Assembly: GCA_030039165.1 (NCBI GenBank)
Contig: JASHQM010000172.1
Coordinates: 1 to 51,730 of the forward strand
Origin: Candidatus Sulfotelmatobacter sp.
GTDB lineage: Bacteria; Acidobacteriota; Terriglobia; Terriglobales; Acidobacteriaceae
Reading direction: 5' to 3'
Length of the DNA: 51,730 nucleotides
The notes under the pieces: generated by a model
The model's input: the letters and a program-made list of their open reading frames with translations, nothing else
Told to the model about the DNA's origin: nothing
Databases searched by the model: none
Position numbers and translations under genes: made by a program
Shown: positions 17,391 through 26,983 of the stretch, in pieces
Layout: each line of letters begins with the position of its first letter
Position numbering within the stretch: the stretch's first letter is position 1

Positions 17391-19828
17391 GAATTTTGTT
17401 TTGCAACAAATACAACTACCCCTTCAGCGGAACAGAGGCTTATGTTTTCGAGACGATGGATCTGTTGCGCTCTAAGGGGCACGAGGTCGCCCTGTTTTCC
17501 ATGGCTGATCCACGCGGTGAACCGACTGCATACGATCGCCACCTGATGCCCAATTTCGATTTCAAGCGGGAAACAGGGTTCTTTCGTCAGCTGATGCTCG
17601 CCGGGCGGGCAATTTATTCGTTCGAGGCGCGGCGGCGAATACGCGCCATGATCGATGAGTTCCGGCCCGATGTGGCGCATGTGCGCAATATCTATCATCA
17701 TTTGTCCCCTTCTATTCTGTGGGAGCTAAAGGCATGCGACGTCCCGGTTCTCTATCACCTGAACGATTTCAAAGCGCTCTGCCCCACGTATAACTTGGTC
17801 GCTCACGGCGAGGCCTGCGAAGCGTGCAAAGGCGGCATGTTCTGGCACGTGTTCAAGCAGGATTGTTATCCCGGAAGAGTGGCCCAAACTGTGCTTGTGG
17901 CTGAAGCTTATTTTCACAAGTTCCTGAGTACGTATCGCAAATGCGTCGATTGTTTTCTGGCGCCCAGCCATTTCGTGCGCGACAAATTTATCGAACACGG
18001 ATGGGACCCCACCAAGTTTGAAGTTCTTCCGCATTTCCAACCGCTGCAACGTATAGAGGAAAGAAGTCTGAACGATGCTCCCATTCTCTACTTCGGACGT
18101 TTGTCGGCGGAAAAGGGAGTAGATGATCTGCTCCATGCCATGAGGCATCTTCCTGATCTTCAATGCATTGTGGCGGGCGACGGTGAAGAACGCATGCGCT
18201 TACAGCAAAAAGCCAATGCTCTGGAATTGTGCAATGTGAAATTTTCCGGCCATATTCGGAATGACACATTGGATCGCGCGATCGCAGCCTCGCGCTTCAC
18301 AGTATTGCCCTCCCACGCCTATGAAACCTTGGGCAAAACGATTCTCGAATCCTACGCCTACGGCCGAGCCGTGATCGCTACCGACCTCGGCTCGCGCCGC
18401 GAGCTTATCCAACCAGGCAAAACCGGGCTGCTCTACAAAACCGGAGACGTCGATGAACTGGCGTCAGCGATTCGATTCCTTTCCGAGCAACCTGAACTGG
18501 CCGACAAAATGGGGCGCGCGGGGTGGGAACGTGTGCGGAGGAACCATACTCCCCAGGCTCACTACGATGCGCTAATTGCTTTGTATATGCGGCTGGCACG
18601 AGGAAGAAAGCGCCCTGCCAGCCGCATCTCTGTCGCGCCTCCACAAAAACCCCGGTTGCGGGTTGCATTCATCGGCGGCCGCGGAGTGGTGTCAAAATAC
18701 AGTGGCATCGAAACCTATTATGAAGAAGTAGGCGGGCGGCTGGCAGAAATGGGGCATCAGGTAACGGCGTACTGCCGCACCTATTTCACGCCGCCAGTCC
18801 GCGAGCATAACCGAATGCAAATCGTGCGCTTGCCTACGTTTCGTAGCAAACATCTGGAAACGCTGGTGCACACCTTTCTAAGCACGGTTCATATCCTGAC
18901 CCGGCCTTGTGACATAGTTCACTACCACGCCCTCGGTCCGGCACTCTTCTCCTTCATTCCCCGCCTCGCAGGAAAGAAAACCGTGGTTACGGTGCAAGGA
19001 CTTGATTGGCAACGAAGAAAATGGGGTCGCATCGCATCCGCGGTGCTACGGCTGGGCGAGCGCGCAGCGGTGAGTCTGCCTAATCAAACCATGGTCGTGT
19101 CGGAGCAATTGCAGCACTACTATCGAAACCACTACGGCGCCGAGACTTATTACATTCCGAACGGCGGATTCTTGCGAAAAAAAACTTTGCCGGACAAGAT
19201 TTTCGACTGGGGACTGGAACCCGGGAAATACGTCCTGTTTCTCGGCCGTTTTTCCCCAGAAAAAGGCTGCCATCTCTTAGTCGAGGCCTTCGAAGCGCTG
19301 AAAACCGACGTAAAGCTGGTTCTCGCCGGCGCTTGCAGCTATTGCGACGACTACTCGCGTCTGCTTCGGCAACATGCGGGAACGCGAATCAAACTCTTGG
19401 ACTGGGTCGGCGGCCAGGCGCTCGACGCACTTTTAACCAACGCCATGCTCTTTGTTCTGCCCTCTGACCTTGAGGGGCTATCCCTTGCTCTGCTCGATGC
19501 GATGGGTGCCGGCCTGTGCGTGTTAGCCAGCGATGTCCCGGAAAACCGGGAAGCCATTAGCGGCGCTGGTTTCCTCTTCCGCCGCGGAGACGTCGGCGAT
19601 TTGGCTGAGCGAATGCGCTTTCTGATCGCCAACCCAGCAGTGCGCGAGGCCACGGGACGCGCCGCGAAACACCGAGTTCGCGAACACTATCAATGGTCGC
19701 GAATTGCCGAAGCTGTGGAGCATGTTTATTTGGAAACGATGGGTCTCGATACGGCTGGGGCGCCCGCGAAGAAGCCGGCCGCTAGTGCTCTGGCGGCCGT
19801 TCCTGCCGAAAAAAGAAAAGCCGGCTAG
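17387..19828 (+). CDS. Double glycosyltransferase: two GT4 modules in one chain
   Basis: 813 residues holding two GT-B transferases in tandem. Module 1 (about 1-405) has FCNKYNYPFSGTEAYVFE, an inserted Cys-containing loop near residues 128-165 (CPTYN ... CEACKGG), YFGRLSAEKGVDDLL, and an EX7E motif beginning at Glu313. A linker with a Lys/Arg/Pro-rich stretch leads to module 2 (about 425-790): VAFIGGRGVVSKYSGIETYY, LFLGRFSPEKGCHLLVEA, and EGLSLALLD at 696-704, in which the second Glu is Asp. It starts with ATGA overlap, so it is coupled to the previous gene. It probably adds two sequential sugars of the repeat unit. The last gene of the operon on this strand. Confidence 0.92.
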   Translation: MRILFCNKYNYPFSGTEAYVFETMDLLRSKGHEVALFSMADPRGEPTAYDRHLMPNFDFKRETGFFRQLMLAGRAIYSFEARRRIRAMIDEFRPDVAHVRNIYHHLSPSILWELKACDVPVLYHLNDFKALCPTYNLVAHGEACEACKGGMFWHVFKQDCYPGRVAQTVLVAEAYFHKFLSTYRKCVDCFLAPSHFVRDKFIEHGWDPTKFEVLPHFQPLQRIEERSLNDAPILYFGRLSAEKGVDDLLHAMRHLPDLQCIVAGDGEERMRLQQKANALELCNVKFSGHIRNDTLDRAIAASRFTVLPSHAYETLGKTILESYAYGRAVIATDLGSRRELIQPGKTGLLYKTGDVDELASAIRFLSEQPELADKMGRAGWERVRRNHTPQAHYDALIALYMRLARGRKRPASRISVAPPQKPRLRVAFIGGRGVVSKYSGIETYYEEVGGRLAEMGHQVTAYCRTYFTPPVREHNRMQIVRLPTFRSKHLETLVHTFLSTVHILTRPCDIVHYHALGPALFSFIPRLAGKKTVVTVQGLDWQRRKWGRIASAVLRLGERAAVSLPNQTMVVSEQLQHYYRNHYGAETYYIPNGGFLRKKTLPDKIFDWGLEPGKYVLFLGRFSPEKGCHLLVEAFEALKTDVKLVLAGACSYCDDYSRLLRQHAGTRIKLLDWVGGQALDALLTNAMLFVLPSDLEGLSLALLDAMGAGLCVLASDVPENREAISGAGFLFRRGDVGDLAERMRFLIANPAVREATGRAAKHRVREHYQWSRIAEAVEHVYLETMGLDTAGAPAKKPAASALAAVPAEKRKAG

Positions 19829-19919
19829 AATGCCTCGTCATCTTCGGGCCGCGCCGCGTGAAATCTTTTGCCGCGACAGGTTACAGCCCGGCAGTCCCAC
19901 GTTTCTGAGCCGCTGTCTC

Positions 19920-20378
19920 TCAACTGGAGAAGAAAGGGCCCGTGCCGATCCAGAATTCGGCGAGGCTCTTGAGATTTTTCTTGTACGTGCGCGTCACAGT
20001 GTACTCTTTTCCCCCTTTGACCCGAAGACCGTACTCGCCGGTGGAGTATGCACGGATTTCCTCGACAAATGACACATTCACAAGCACCGAGCGGTGAATA
20101 CGAACGAAGCCATAGGGTTCAAGCTTATCGGCCACGGCGGAAATCGACTCGCGCAAAAGATGAGACCCGGCATTACGCTGGAAAGATACGTAATTGCCTT
20201 CGGCGTGAACCGCAATAACGTCGCCCAGATTGATGAATAAAATTCTGCCTTTTACCTTGACCGCGACTCGCGGCGACGTGGACCCGGCAAGTGCTGGCAG
20301 GGATGGAGCCCCCTCCGCCAGCTTTGCCGTCTGCTGTTCGGCGATTGAGGTTAGAGCAGGGCCCGTCGCAAGATTCAT
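19920..20378 (-). CDS. Stand-alone LytTR DNA-binding protein
   Basis: 152 residues from ATG 20378; the frame is open to 20426 but no better signal is seen there. The N-terminal ~50 residues are low complexity. The rest is a LytTR domain: VKGRILFINLGDVIAVHAEG, the NYVSFQR strand, LRESISAVADKLEPYGFVRI, HRSVLVNVSFVEEI, and a C-terminal TVTRTYKKNLKSL. No receiver or sensor domain, unlike AlgR/LytR. Faces the end of the EPS operon and is divergent from the MocR gene. A role in controlling EPS or virulence-type surface genes is typical of the family but not shown here. Confidence 0.9.
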   Translation of the reverse strand: MNLATGPALTSIAEQQTAKLAEGAPSLPALAGSTSPRVAVKVKGRILFINLGDVIAVHAEGNYVSFQRNAGSHLLRESISAVADKLEPYGFVRIHRSVLVNVSFVEEIRAYSTGEYGLRVKGGKEYTVTRTYKKNLKSLAEFWIGTGPFFSS

Positions 20379-20535
20379 GGCAAAGGTTCTTTTGAGAAAA
20401 TTGTTAGCAATCGAAGTTCCACGCAACCCTCATCAGCTCGCCCGATCTGTCACTGCGTCCAAAGGTTTTAAGAGCTGAATTTGCCCGCCGGCGCGGACCA
20501 CACAGGAAAATGTATATCGCTACAATGATCCATAG

Positions 20536-20582
20536 AGTGGTCGGAAACAATGCCCACTTGACCACAATCAGACATAACCACT
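20536..20582. promoter_or_regulatory. Candidate MocR operator: cluster of GTGG half-sites
   Basis: GTGGTC at 20537-20542 and its inverted copy GACCAC at 20560-20565, plus further inverted copies within TTGACCACAAT and AACCACT (to 20582). On the minus strand they read as direct repeats of the AGTGG type, resembling half-sites reported for MocR/PdxR regulators. TTGACC (20558-20563) could be a -35 with TAGGAT (20582-20587) as -10, putting the start of transcription within a few bases of the ATG at 20596. Autoregulation is inferred from position. Confidence 0.4.
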
Positions 20583-20595
20583 AGGATGCGCTGAA

Positions 20596-22077
20596 ATGAA
20601 GCGGGTTGCCTCGGGAATCCTCCCAGTAATCGCCATCGACCGAAGATCGCCGGAAGCTCTGCACAAACAAATCTATGAGGGCTATCGCAGGGCCGTGCTC
20701 GATGGCCGATTGCGGCCAGGAGAACGAATCCCCTCAACTCGCGTGCTTGCCGCGGAGCTTGCGGTGTCACGGTTCCCTGTCTTGAATGCCTACAGCCAAC
20801 TGTTAGCGGAGGGATATTTCGAAAGCCGCATCGGAGCAGGCACCGCTGTTTCCAATTCTCTACCCGATCAATTCACCTCCAGTGGACTTACAACGCACGC
20901 GCGGCTGGCGTCGACCCGGCCAGCGCCTCGGCCAGTTGCCAGACGAATCTCGATTCTGGCTCCCCGCGGAAGTGCTTTGTGGTTGCGAGGGTGGGGCGCT
21001 TTTGGGGTGGGACAAGTGGCGTTGGATCAGTTTCCCTTTCGGGTGTGGTCGAGCCTGGTCGCAAGGCACAGCCGGAAGGTAACGCGCGAGTTGTTTCGTT
21101 ATGGCGACCCAATGGGAACCAAGGCGCTGCGGCAAACAATTGCCAGCTACCTGAGAACAGCGCGCTCGGTGCAGGGCGAGCCGGGGCAGATCATGATCGT
21201 CAGCGGCTCGCAACAGGCGCTGGAGATCGCAACTCGTGTGCTGCTTGAGCCCGGAAGCCGCGTCTGGATGGAGGAGCCGGGGTATCCGCTCGCGCGAGAG
21301 GTTTTCGCGCTGGCGGGCTGCGATCCTATACCCGTCCCGGTGGATGAAGAAGGTCTGAATGTGGCAGCGGGCATCAAGCGCGAGAACAGGGCGCGAGCCG
21401 CATTCGTAACGCCGTCCCATCAATTCCCGCTGGGAGCGACTTTGAGCGCGGCACGGCGCTTTCAGTTACTCGACTGGGCGCAGAATTCGGGAGCATGGAT
21501 TCTGGAAGACGATTACGACAGCGAATACCGTTATGAGAGTTTGCCGGTCGCATCGTTGCAAGGGCTGGATGCGAGCAATCGTGTGATCTACATCGGCACG
21601 TTCAGTAAAGTGCTCTTTCCGGCGCTGCGTATGGGTTATATCGTGATTCCCCCGGACCTGGTGGAGCAGTTCGTGACGATCCGGCGGGCGATGGATCTTG
21701 GATCTGCAACATTTTTTCAGGAAGTGCTCGCGGATTTTATCGGCGAAGGACATTTTGAGCGGCACATTCGCAGGATGCGCATTCTTTACCGCGAGCGCAG
21801 AAGCAAACTGGTCGAGAGCATTCGAGAGGAACTCGGTAACAGGGTGGAAGTACACGGAAGCGAAGCTGGAATGCATCTGACGGTGACCTTGAAAGAAGCG
21901 CGAAACGATGTGGAGATTGCTGAGCGGGCAGCACGACGGAATCTGTGGATGTGGCCGCTCTCGCGATGTTACATGGGCAGGGGAAGGCAGGGACTGATTC
22001 TGGGGTTTGGCAGCGCGGCTGGGCAAGTGATTCCGCGCGCGGTTCGCAAGCTGAGGAATTTGATCATGGAGAGCTAA
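20596..22077 (+). CDS. MocR/PdxR-family regulator (GntR HTH + aminotransferase-like domain)
   Basis: 493 residues. A GntR winged helix at about 15-80 (YRRAVLDGRLRPGERIPSTR, then LAVSRFPVLNAYSQLLAEGY) is fused to a fold-type I aminotransferase domain. The PLP site is intact in appearance: SGSQQALEIATRVLLEPG, ILEDDYDSEYRYE, and GTFSKVLFPALRMGY with the Schiff-base Lys. MocR proteins usually sense a PLP or amino-acid derivative and control vitamin B6 or amine metabolism. No pdx or gab gene is adjacent, so its target is unknown. Confidence 0.93.
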   Translation: MKRVASGILPVIAIDRRSPEALHKQIYEGYRRAVLDGRLRPGERIPSTRVLAAELAVSRFPVLNAYSQLLAEGYFESRIGAGTAVSNSLPDQFTSSGLTTHARLASTRPAPRPVARRISILAPRGSALWLRGWGAFGVGQVALDQFPFRVWSSLVARHSRKVTRELFRYGDPMGTKALRQTIASYLRTARSVQGEPGQIMIVSGSQQALEIATRVLLEPGSRVWMEEPGYPLAREVFALAGCDPIPVPVDEEGLNVAAGIKRENRARAAFVTPSHQFPLGATLSAARRFQLLDWAQNSGAWILEDDYDSEYRYESLPVASLQGLDASNRVIYIGTFSKVLFPALRMGYIVIPPDLVEQFVTIRRAMDLGSATFFQEVLADFIGEGHFERHIRRMRILYRERRSKLVESIREELGNRVEVHGSEAGMHLTVTLKEARNDVEIAERAARRNLWMWPLSRCYMGRGRQGLILGFGSAAGQVIPRAVRKLRNLIMES

Positions 22078-22121
22078 AGGGTTGAACTAAAATGCGGGGA
22101 ATCTCTTTCTGACACTCGGGC

Positions 22122-23198
22122 TTACGGATTATCCGATAACTGGCAATCGTTTCCAAAAGTGAAGGAATGCACCATGATGCCGGAATCTTCCGGCTGAAGT
22201 GAGACGAGATGAGCCCCGAAGGCCGGGCTGCGCACCAGATAATACATGCGGGCATCGCCGACTTCGACGTATGCACCCTTGGCATCGAACTGAACATCAG
22301 CGCCCGCGCTTTCTTTGGGCAGCGGAGATCCATCCTGAAAGAGGTTCACACGCGTACGCTTGCCTCCTTGTACGCTGAGCACAGCGTATAGAGAGCGGGC
22401 GTGATAGCGCAGCTCGGCAGCGGCCCCGTGTCCTTCGGAGACGACGCCATCCTTCTCGATTCGCCAGCGGCCGACCAGCATTGCGGCACCATCAGCAGGG
22501 GAGTGTGGAGGTTGGAAGTCGGCGACATCGCCGGTGTGATGATCCCCCATATCGTCAACCGCGCCACGGCCGTAGATTTCGCCGAGAAACATTTCCTGTG
22601 TCGTCGCGCCGCATTCGGGCCGGAATTCGTTTTCATCGGGATCGAGATCGATTTTCATCACTTCGGGATGGGATGCTGCAAGCAGCGCGCGGAGCTTTTC
22701 TTCCATCACGCGATTGTTTCCTTCCCCGAAGACCTTCATCACGATGTTGCCTTGCGGGTCAACGAGGAAGCGAGTAGGCCAGCCTTCGACGCCGTACGCT
22801 TTCCAATCGGCGCCGTTCTGATCGGCGACGACCGGCCAGGGCAGGCGGAAGCGCTGGGCTGCTGCGCGAACGTTGTTCACATCGAATCCGATGTTGAATT
22901 CGCCATAGTGCACCCCCACGACTTCGAGACCGTACTGGTGATATTTACGGTACCAGCGTTTGACCACGCCGAAATCGCGAATGCAGTTGATGCAGGTGTA
23001 CTCCCAGAAGTCGATGAGCACGACTTGGCCGCGATAGCCGGAGATATGGTGCGGGGCGGAAGCACCCTGATCGAGCCAGACGTCGCCGGATGAAAAATCA
23101 GGAGCAGGATGGACACTGCTGTCGACTTGCGCGGGCGACGGAAGTGCGAGCGATGAGAGGAGGACGAACAGAACCGGGATAATTGGCCGGAGTCGCAT
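22122..23198 (-). CDS. Secreted DipZ-like thioredoxin-fold protein
   Basis: 358 residues with a clear signal peptide (IIPVLFVLLSSLALPSPAQ). A thioredoxin domain occupies about 40-190 with the redox motif CINC at 69-72 in DFWEYTCINCIRDFG, and a downstream cis-Pro region (VEGWPTRFLVDPQGNI). The remaining ~150 residues resemble the beta-rich C-terminal domain of DipZ-type proteins (PADGAAMLVGRWRIEKDG, ending HSFTFGNDCQ). It lacks the CcdA-like membrane part of DipZ, so it would need another electron donor. Likely a periplasmic thiol oxidoreductase. Encoded just downstream of the TonB-dependent receptor, with about 80 bp between them. Confidence 0.85.
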   Translation of the reverse strand: MRLRPIIPVLFVLLSSLALPSPAQVDSSVHPAPDFSSGDVWLDQGASAPHHISGYRGQVVLIDFWEYTCINCIRDFGVVKRWYRKYHQYGLEVVGVHYGEFNIGFDVNNVRAAAQRFRLPWPVVADQNGADWKAYGVEGWPTRFLVDPQGNIVMKVFGEGNNRVMEEKLRALLAASHPEVMKIDLDPDENEFRPECGATTQEMFLGEIYGRGAVDDMGDHHTGDVADFQPPHSPADGAAMLVGRWRIEKDGVVSEGHGAAAELRYHARSLYAVLSVQGGKRTRVNLFQDGSPLPKESAGADVQFDAKGAYVEVGDARMYYLVRSPAFGAHLVSLQPEDSGIMVHSFTFGNDCQLSDNP

Positions 23199-23275
23199 GT
23201 GCGCGTACGGCGAAAGGCGTGCCGGATATGGCGTGTTTCAATAGTACGCCATAATCGCGGCACGCCGCATCACCG

Positions 23276-26200
23276 CTAGAAGTTGAATTTGGCAGTGAGC
23301 TGCCCGACGCGTCCAGCCGGCAATCCGGCGAAGAACGAGCCGTAAGGTCCGGTCGGCGGAGCCGTCGAGGACGTAATGTTTCCGCAGGCCGGTGGTGTTC
23401 CGGGGGTTGCAATGGTTGAGCACGGAACGCCGTCCGTCGCCGGCAGCCACGCGCTGGAGGGGTTCAGGAAGTCCGGGTGATTGAATGCGTTGTATAGATT
23501 CAATCCAATGGACGCCTTCAGGCGCTCCGTGATGCTGAAGTTCTTGGCCACGGTAACGTCGGAATCGAAGAACGCCGGCCCACGATATTGGTTACGCGTC
23601 TGATTGGGGAAGTCGCCCAGGCTGTTGGCGGTAGCAAACGACGCCGCATCGAAGCAGGCGCTGAAGCCGTTGACGCAGCTCTGCTGGCCGGAGCCGATGA
23701 CTTCGGCAGGTACAGTTGTGCCCCCATTGGTTGTGGTCACGCTGCCGTCTGTGACGGTGAAGGGCAGACCACTCCGCACGATGAAATTCTCGGAGAACAT
23801 CCACCCGCCGAGGATCCCATTTTCAAATCTGTTGTTGAAGTGGAAGGGCTCGGTCCATACGTAGTTGGCGTTGAAGCTGCGGCGTACGTCGTAATCGGCG
23901 TTGCCGTAGTTATTCGCTCTGAAGTTCAGGGGGTTGATCTGGCCCTGGAAACTGCTGACGCTGTAGGCGAGCAGACCCTGGTTCGAGATTTCATCAAGGG
24001 AATGCGCCCAGGTGAAGTTGGCGTTGACCACAAATCCCGCGGTCATGCGGCGAGTGTAGCTGGCGGTCATACCGTTGTAGTTGGAGACGGCGCCCGAATT
24101 CCATTGGGTGAAGCTGCCGAAGCGAGAATCCGGCGAGGCCGTCGGGTAGCCGGAAATGTTGGAGCTGGAGCTTGCATTCAGTGTGCTATTGGGATAGGCC
24201 TCGTGGATGCCGTGATTACCCACGTAGGCCAGCGTGATCCGGCTCCTGCTATCGAGTTCCTGCTGGATCTGGAAATTCCATTCCTGATATTGCGGTGTGC
24301 GGAGCTTGCCAGGGAATCCGGTTATGTTGGGGACGGCCCCGCCGGCGGCGATTAATTGCGCCTCGGTTAAACCATTGGTGATCGACGGAGTGGTGGAATT
24401 GCCGTTGCGGATGATGTTCGCGGTTGTGGCAGAAGTGAGGGCTGCGCCGTTAGGATCGCCCCAATATACGGGACCGAGAGTTCCCCCGAGAAGCGGACTA
24501 GACAGTGTGACCCCAACGAGATAGGGGACACTCACGAATCCATCCGTAATGAACGCCGGAAATGCATCATAGAAGAGTCCGATGCCGCCGCTCAGAACAG
24601 TTTTGCTGCTGGCGCGTGGAGACCACGTGAAGCCAAGGCGTGGCGCCCAGTTAATGGGATCGACAGAATTGAAAGCATCCTGGCGACCGAAGTTGAGTGC
24701 TTGATCGTACGGCGTAGCCGCGCCTTGCGTCACAAGTTGAGAAAAGGCAGCCGTTGGCAGCGTGAAGCAGTTGGTGTCGCACGTGGGGTTGAAGTTGCGT
24801 TCGACACGCAATGCGAACGTCAGCTTGAGGTTCGATTTGACCGCCCACTCGTCCTGCCCGTAAATGCCAATTCCGCCAGTATTCATCGGCGCCGAGGGAC
24901 GAAGCGGATTGTTCTGAATGTAAATGTCTGACTGTCCCTGGTAGAAGTCGCTCAGCAATGACAGCACAACCGGAGTCACCTCGAGAGAAGCATCGTAGTT
25001 AGTGATGTCATAACGGCGGAAGTTCGCACCTACTTTCAAGTTGTGGCGGCCCACAGTTTTCGCGAAGTCGTCAATGAACTGATATTGCGTGACGTCGCGC
25101 CCCTGAGGAAATCGGAAGCCGAGAGCGTTCAGTCCGGTGGCGCCTGGCAGACCGAAGGGATTACCGGGCATGCCTACGGCCGCAACATAGAGAGAGTACG
25201 GGAAGGGAGAAGTGCTTCCGTTCGTGTTCTCGTCGAATGTGGCGCGGTAGTAGCTGCCGGCGGCGACGAACTGGTTAGTGGCCGTGGCGCCGAAAACATG
25301 GTTCCAAACCAGCGCGTTGTTGTATTCGGGCTGGTAGCTGGCGGCCGAAAATGCCGAGGGATTGATGGGGTCAGCGTAAGTGGCCTGCGTACCGCGATCG
25401 ATATCGAAGCGGAAGAACGCGCGATCCTTCTGCGTCATGTTCACATCGAAACGGCCGATAATCAGCGCTTCGGTTGCCGGAAGCGCAGGGCTTGCTTCAT
25501 ACGATTGAAAGCAACCCGCCGACTCGCCGACGCCGCTGCCTATGGTTGCCCCGGTGACGGGATCAACGCAGGAACCGGCGATTGCAGAGCCATTGGCATA
25601 ACCGGGGGCTGCTTCCCAAAGGTTCATGGCACTCGTGTAAGTCTTGATGGTGTTCGCGGAGGCGCCGATTTTAGCGAGGTTGCCAAGCGTATCGGTCAGG
25701 AATGCCGCCGTTGGCGCGTAGACGGGACCTGTAGAAGGAACGATGTAGCGGATGCCTTCGGTATCAATAAAGAAGAACGCTTTATCTTTCTTGAATGGCC
25801 CACCGAAAGAGGCTGCCCACTGATTGTTGTTGGCGAAGGGCGCGGGCTGAGGCGTGCCAAGGATCCCGCCATTGAACCAGTTGTTGGCATCGAGATAGCT
25901 GCCGCTCCATTCATACATCAGATTGCCGTGGTATTGGTTAGTGCCGCCTTTGCTGACGAAGTTCACCTGAGCTCCGGCCTGTTGGCCGTATTGGCCTCCG
26001 TAGGCGTTGGTGACAACGGTAGCCTCGTCAATGCTGTTCTTGCCCAGCATGAGGTTGGTAGGGCCGGAATTGTTCAAGTTGAGGAAGGGATCCATCTGAT
26101 TCTCACCATCGACGGTGAACACGTTCGAGGTGGCGGGGAGGCCATCGGTGTTAAAGTTCCCGTACATGCCGCCACTGTTCATCACGATTCCCGGTGCGGT

Positions 26201-26686
26201 GTAAGCCAGAGCAGTCAGGTCATTGCCGCCGTTGGGCAGATTTGCCACCAGATTCTGGTCGAAGGAGGTCGATATGTCAGCCGACTCGGTCTCCATCATC
26301 GGCGCTACTCCTGAAACCTCAACCGTGGTTCCAGCGGCCTCGCCGACTTCCAGCTTGGCGTTGACGTTCGTGACCTGGCCAACGTTAACCACGATCTTTG
26401 CCGTGAATGTCTTGAACCCCGTGGCGGTGACTTCGACCGAATAATTGCCCGGATCGGCGAGGGGAAACTGGAAGGCGCCCTGCGCGTTGGTTATGGTGTT
26501 GTGGGCGAAGCCTTTGTCCAAACTCTTCAGTGCGACGGTTACGTTGGGGAGAACCGCACCCGTCGAGTCAACCACTGTTCCGCTGATTGCGCCTTGTGTC
26601 AAACTCTGCCCCAACACGGCAACCGGCAGCAACAAAAGAAATGATGTAAAGATAACGAGCCATTTTGTCGAGCTGTGAAGTCGCAT
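23276..26686 (-). CDS. Oar-like TonB-dependent outer-membrane receptor
   Basis: 1136 residues. Signal peptide (LVIFTSFLLLLPVAVLGQ), then a carboxypeptidase-regulatory-like beta domain at about 30-115 (AISGTVVDSTGAVLPNVTVA; GNYSVEVTATGFKTF). A plug region follows (SADISTSFDQNLVANLPNGG; FTVDGENQMDPFLN), then a long beta-barrel rich in Asn, Gly and aromatic residues, ending with GRVGQLTAKFNF, whose terminal Phe suits barrel insertion. This type is greatly expanded in acidobacteria and is thought to import or bind complex glycans or peptides; the substrate is unknown. ATG 26686 has GGGAGG at good spacing. Confidence 0.93.
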   Translation of the reverse strand: MRLHSSTKWLVIFTSFLLLLPVAVLGQSLTQGAISGTVVDSTGAVLPNVTVALKSLDKGFAHNTITNAQGAFQFPLADPGNYSVEVTATGFKTFTAKIVVNVGQVTNVNAKLEVGEAAGTTVEVSGVAPMMETESADISTSFDQNLVANLPNGGNDLTALAYTAPGIVMNSGGMYGNFNTDGLPATSNVFTVDGENQMDPFLNLNNSGPTNLMLGKNSIDEATVVTNAYGGQYGQQAGAQVNFVSKGGTNQYHGNLMYEWSGSYLDANNWFNGGILGTPQPAPFANNNQWAASFGGPFKKDKAFFFIDTEGIRYIVPSTGPVYAPTAAFLTDTLGNLAKIGASANTIKTYTSAMNLWEAAPGYANGSAIAGSCVDPVTGATIGSGVGESAGCFQSYEASPALPATEALIIGRFDVNMTQKDRAFFRFDIDRGTQATYADPINPSAFSAASYQPEYNNALVWNHVFGATATNQFVAAGSYYRATFDENTNGSTSPFPYSLYVAAVGMPGNPFGLPGATGLNALGFRFPQGRDVTQYQFIDDFAKTVGRHNLKVGANFRRYDITNYDASLEVTPVVLSLLSDFYQGQSDIYIQNNPLRPSAPMNTGGIGIYGQDEWAVKSNLKLTFALRVERNFNPTCDTNCFTLPTAAFSQLVTQGAATPYDQALNFGRQDAFNSVDPINWAPRLGFTWSPRASSKTVLSGGIGLFYDAFPAFITDGFVSVPYLVGVTLSSPLLGGTLGPVYWGDPNGAALTSATTANIIRNGNSTTPSITNGLTEAQLIAAGGAVPNITGFPGKLRTPQYQEWNFQIQQELDSRSRITLAYVGNHGIHEAYPNSTLNASSSSNISGYPTASPDSRFGSFTQWNSGAVSNYNGMTASYTRRMTAGFVVNANFTWAHSLDEISNQGLLAYSVSSFQGQINPLNFRANNYGNADYDVRRSFNANYVWTEPFHFNNRFENGILGGWMFSENFIVRSGLPFTVTDGSVTTTNGGTTVPAEVIGSGQQSCVNGFSACFDAASFATANSLGDFPNQTRNQYRGPAFFDSDVTVAKNFSITERLKASIGLNLYNAFNHPDFLNPSSAWLPATDGVPCSTIATPGTPPACGNITSSTAPPTGPYGSFFAGLPAGRVGQLTAKFNF

Positions 26687-26777
26687 AGGTTTACCTCCCT
26701 AGCACAACAATGCATGTGCGCGGCCAGCAGGGGCGGGTTTTGGCGTTTGAGTTATGAGCGAACAAGAGGAGGGTGTG

Positions 26778-26807
26778 GCTATACAAGGACACAGAGCGGG
26801 TAGACAA
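26778..26807 (-). promoter_or_regulatory. Possible promoter of the TonB-dependent receptor gene
   Basis: Read on the minus strand, TTGTCT (26807-26802) and TATAGC (26783-26778) are separated by 18 bp, a fair sigma70-type pair. It lies about 90 bp upstream of the receptor start. This is a pattern match only; other weak pairs exist in the 297-bp gap 26687-26983, which otherwise holds no gene I can support. Confidence 0.3.
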
Positions 26808-26983
26808 GATGAATGTTTGCCTGTTTCAGTTCGTTTAGCGTTATGAATGTGAGATCTACGAAAAAAGAGATTCTAACAATCGTGATTTACGAAAAAGTGG
26901 AGGAGTTCTGGCGGATTGCATCTACTCCTGCTCCCATCGGGGGAGGTTCCGGATCATCTATTGATTTGGCCGCTAATTACTTT

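Noticed and set aside
25043..26314. 423-residue open frame antisense to the TonB-dependent receptor
   Set aside because: Composition follows from the codon bias of the receptor gene; no recognisable domain and no ribosome-binding site.
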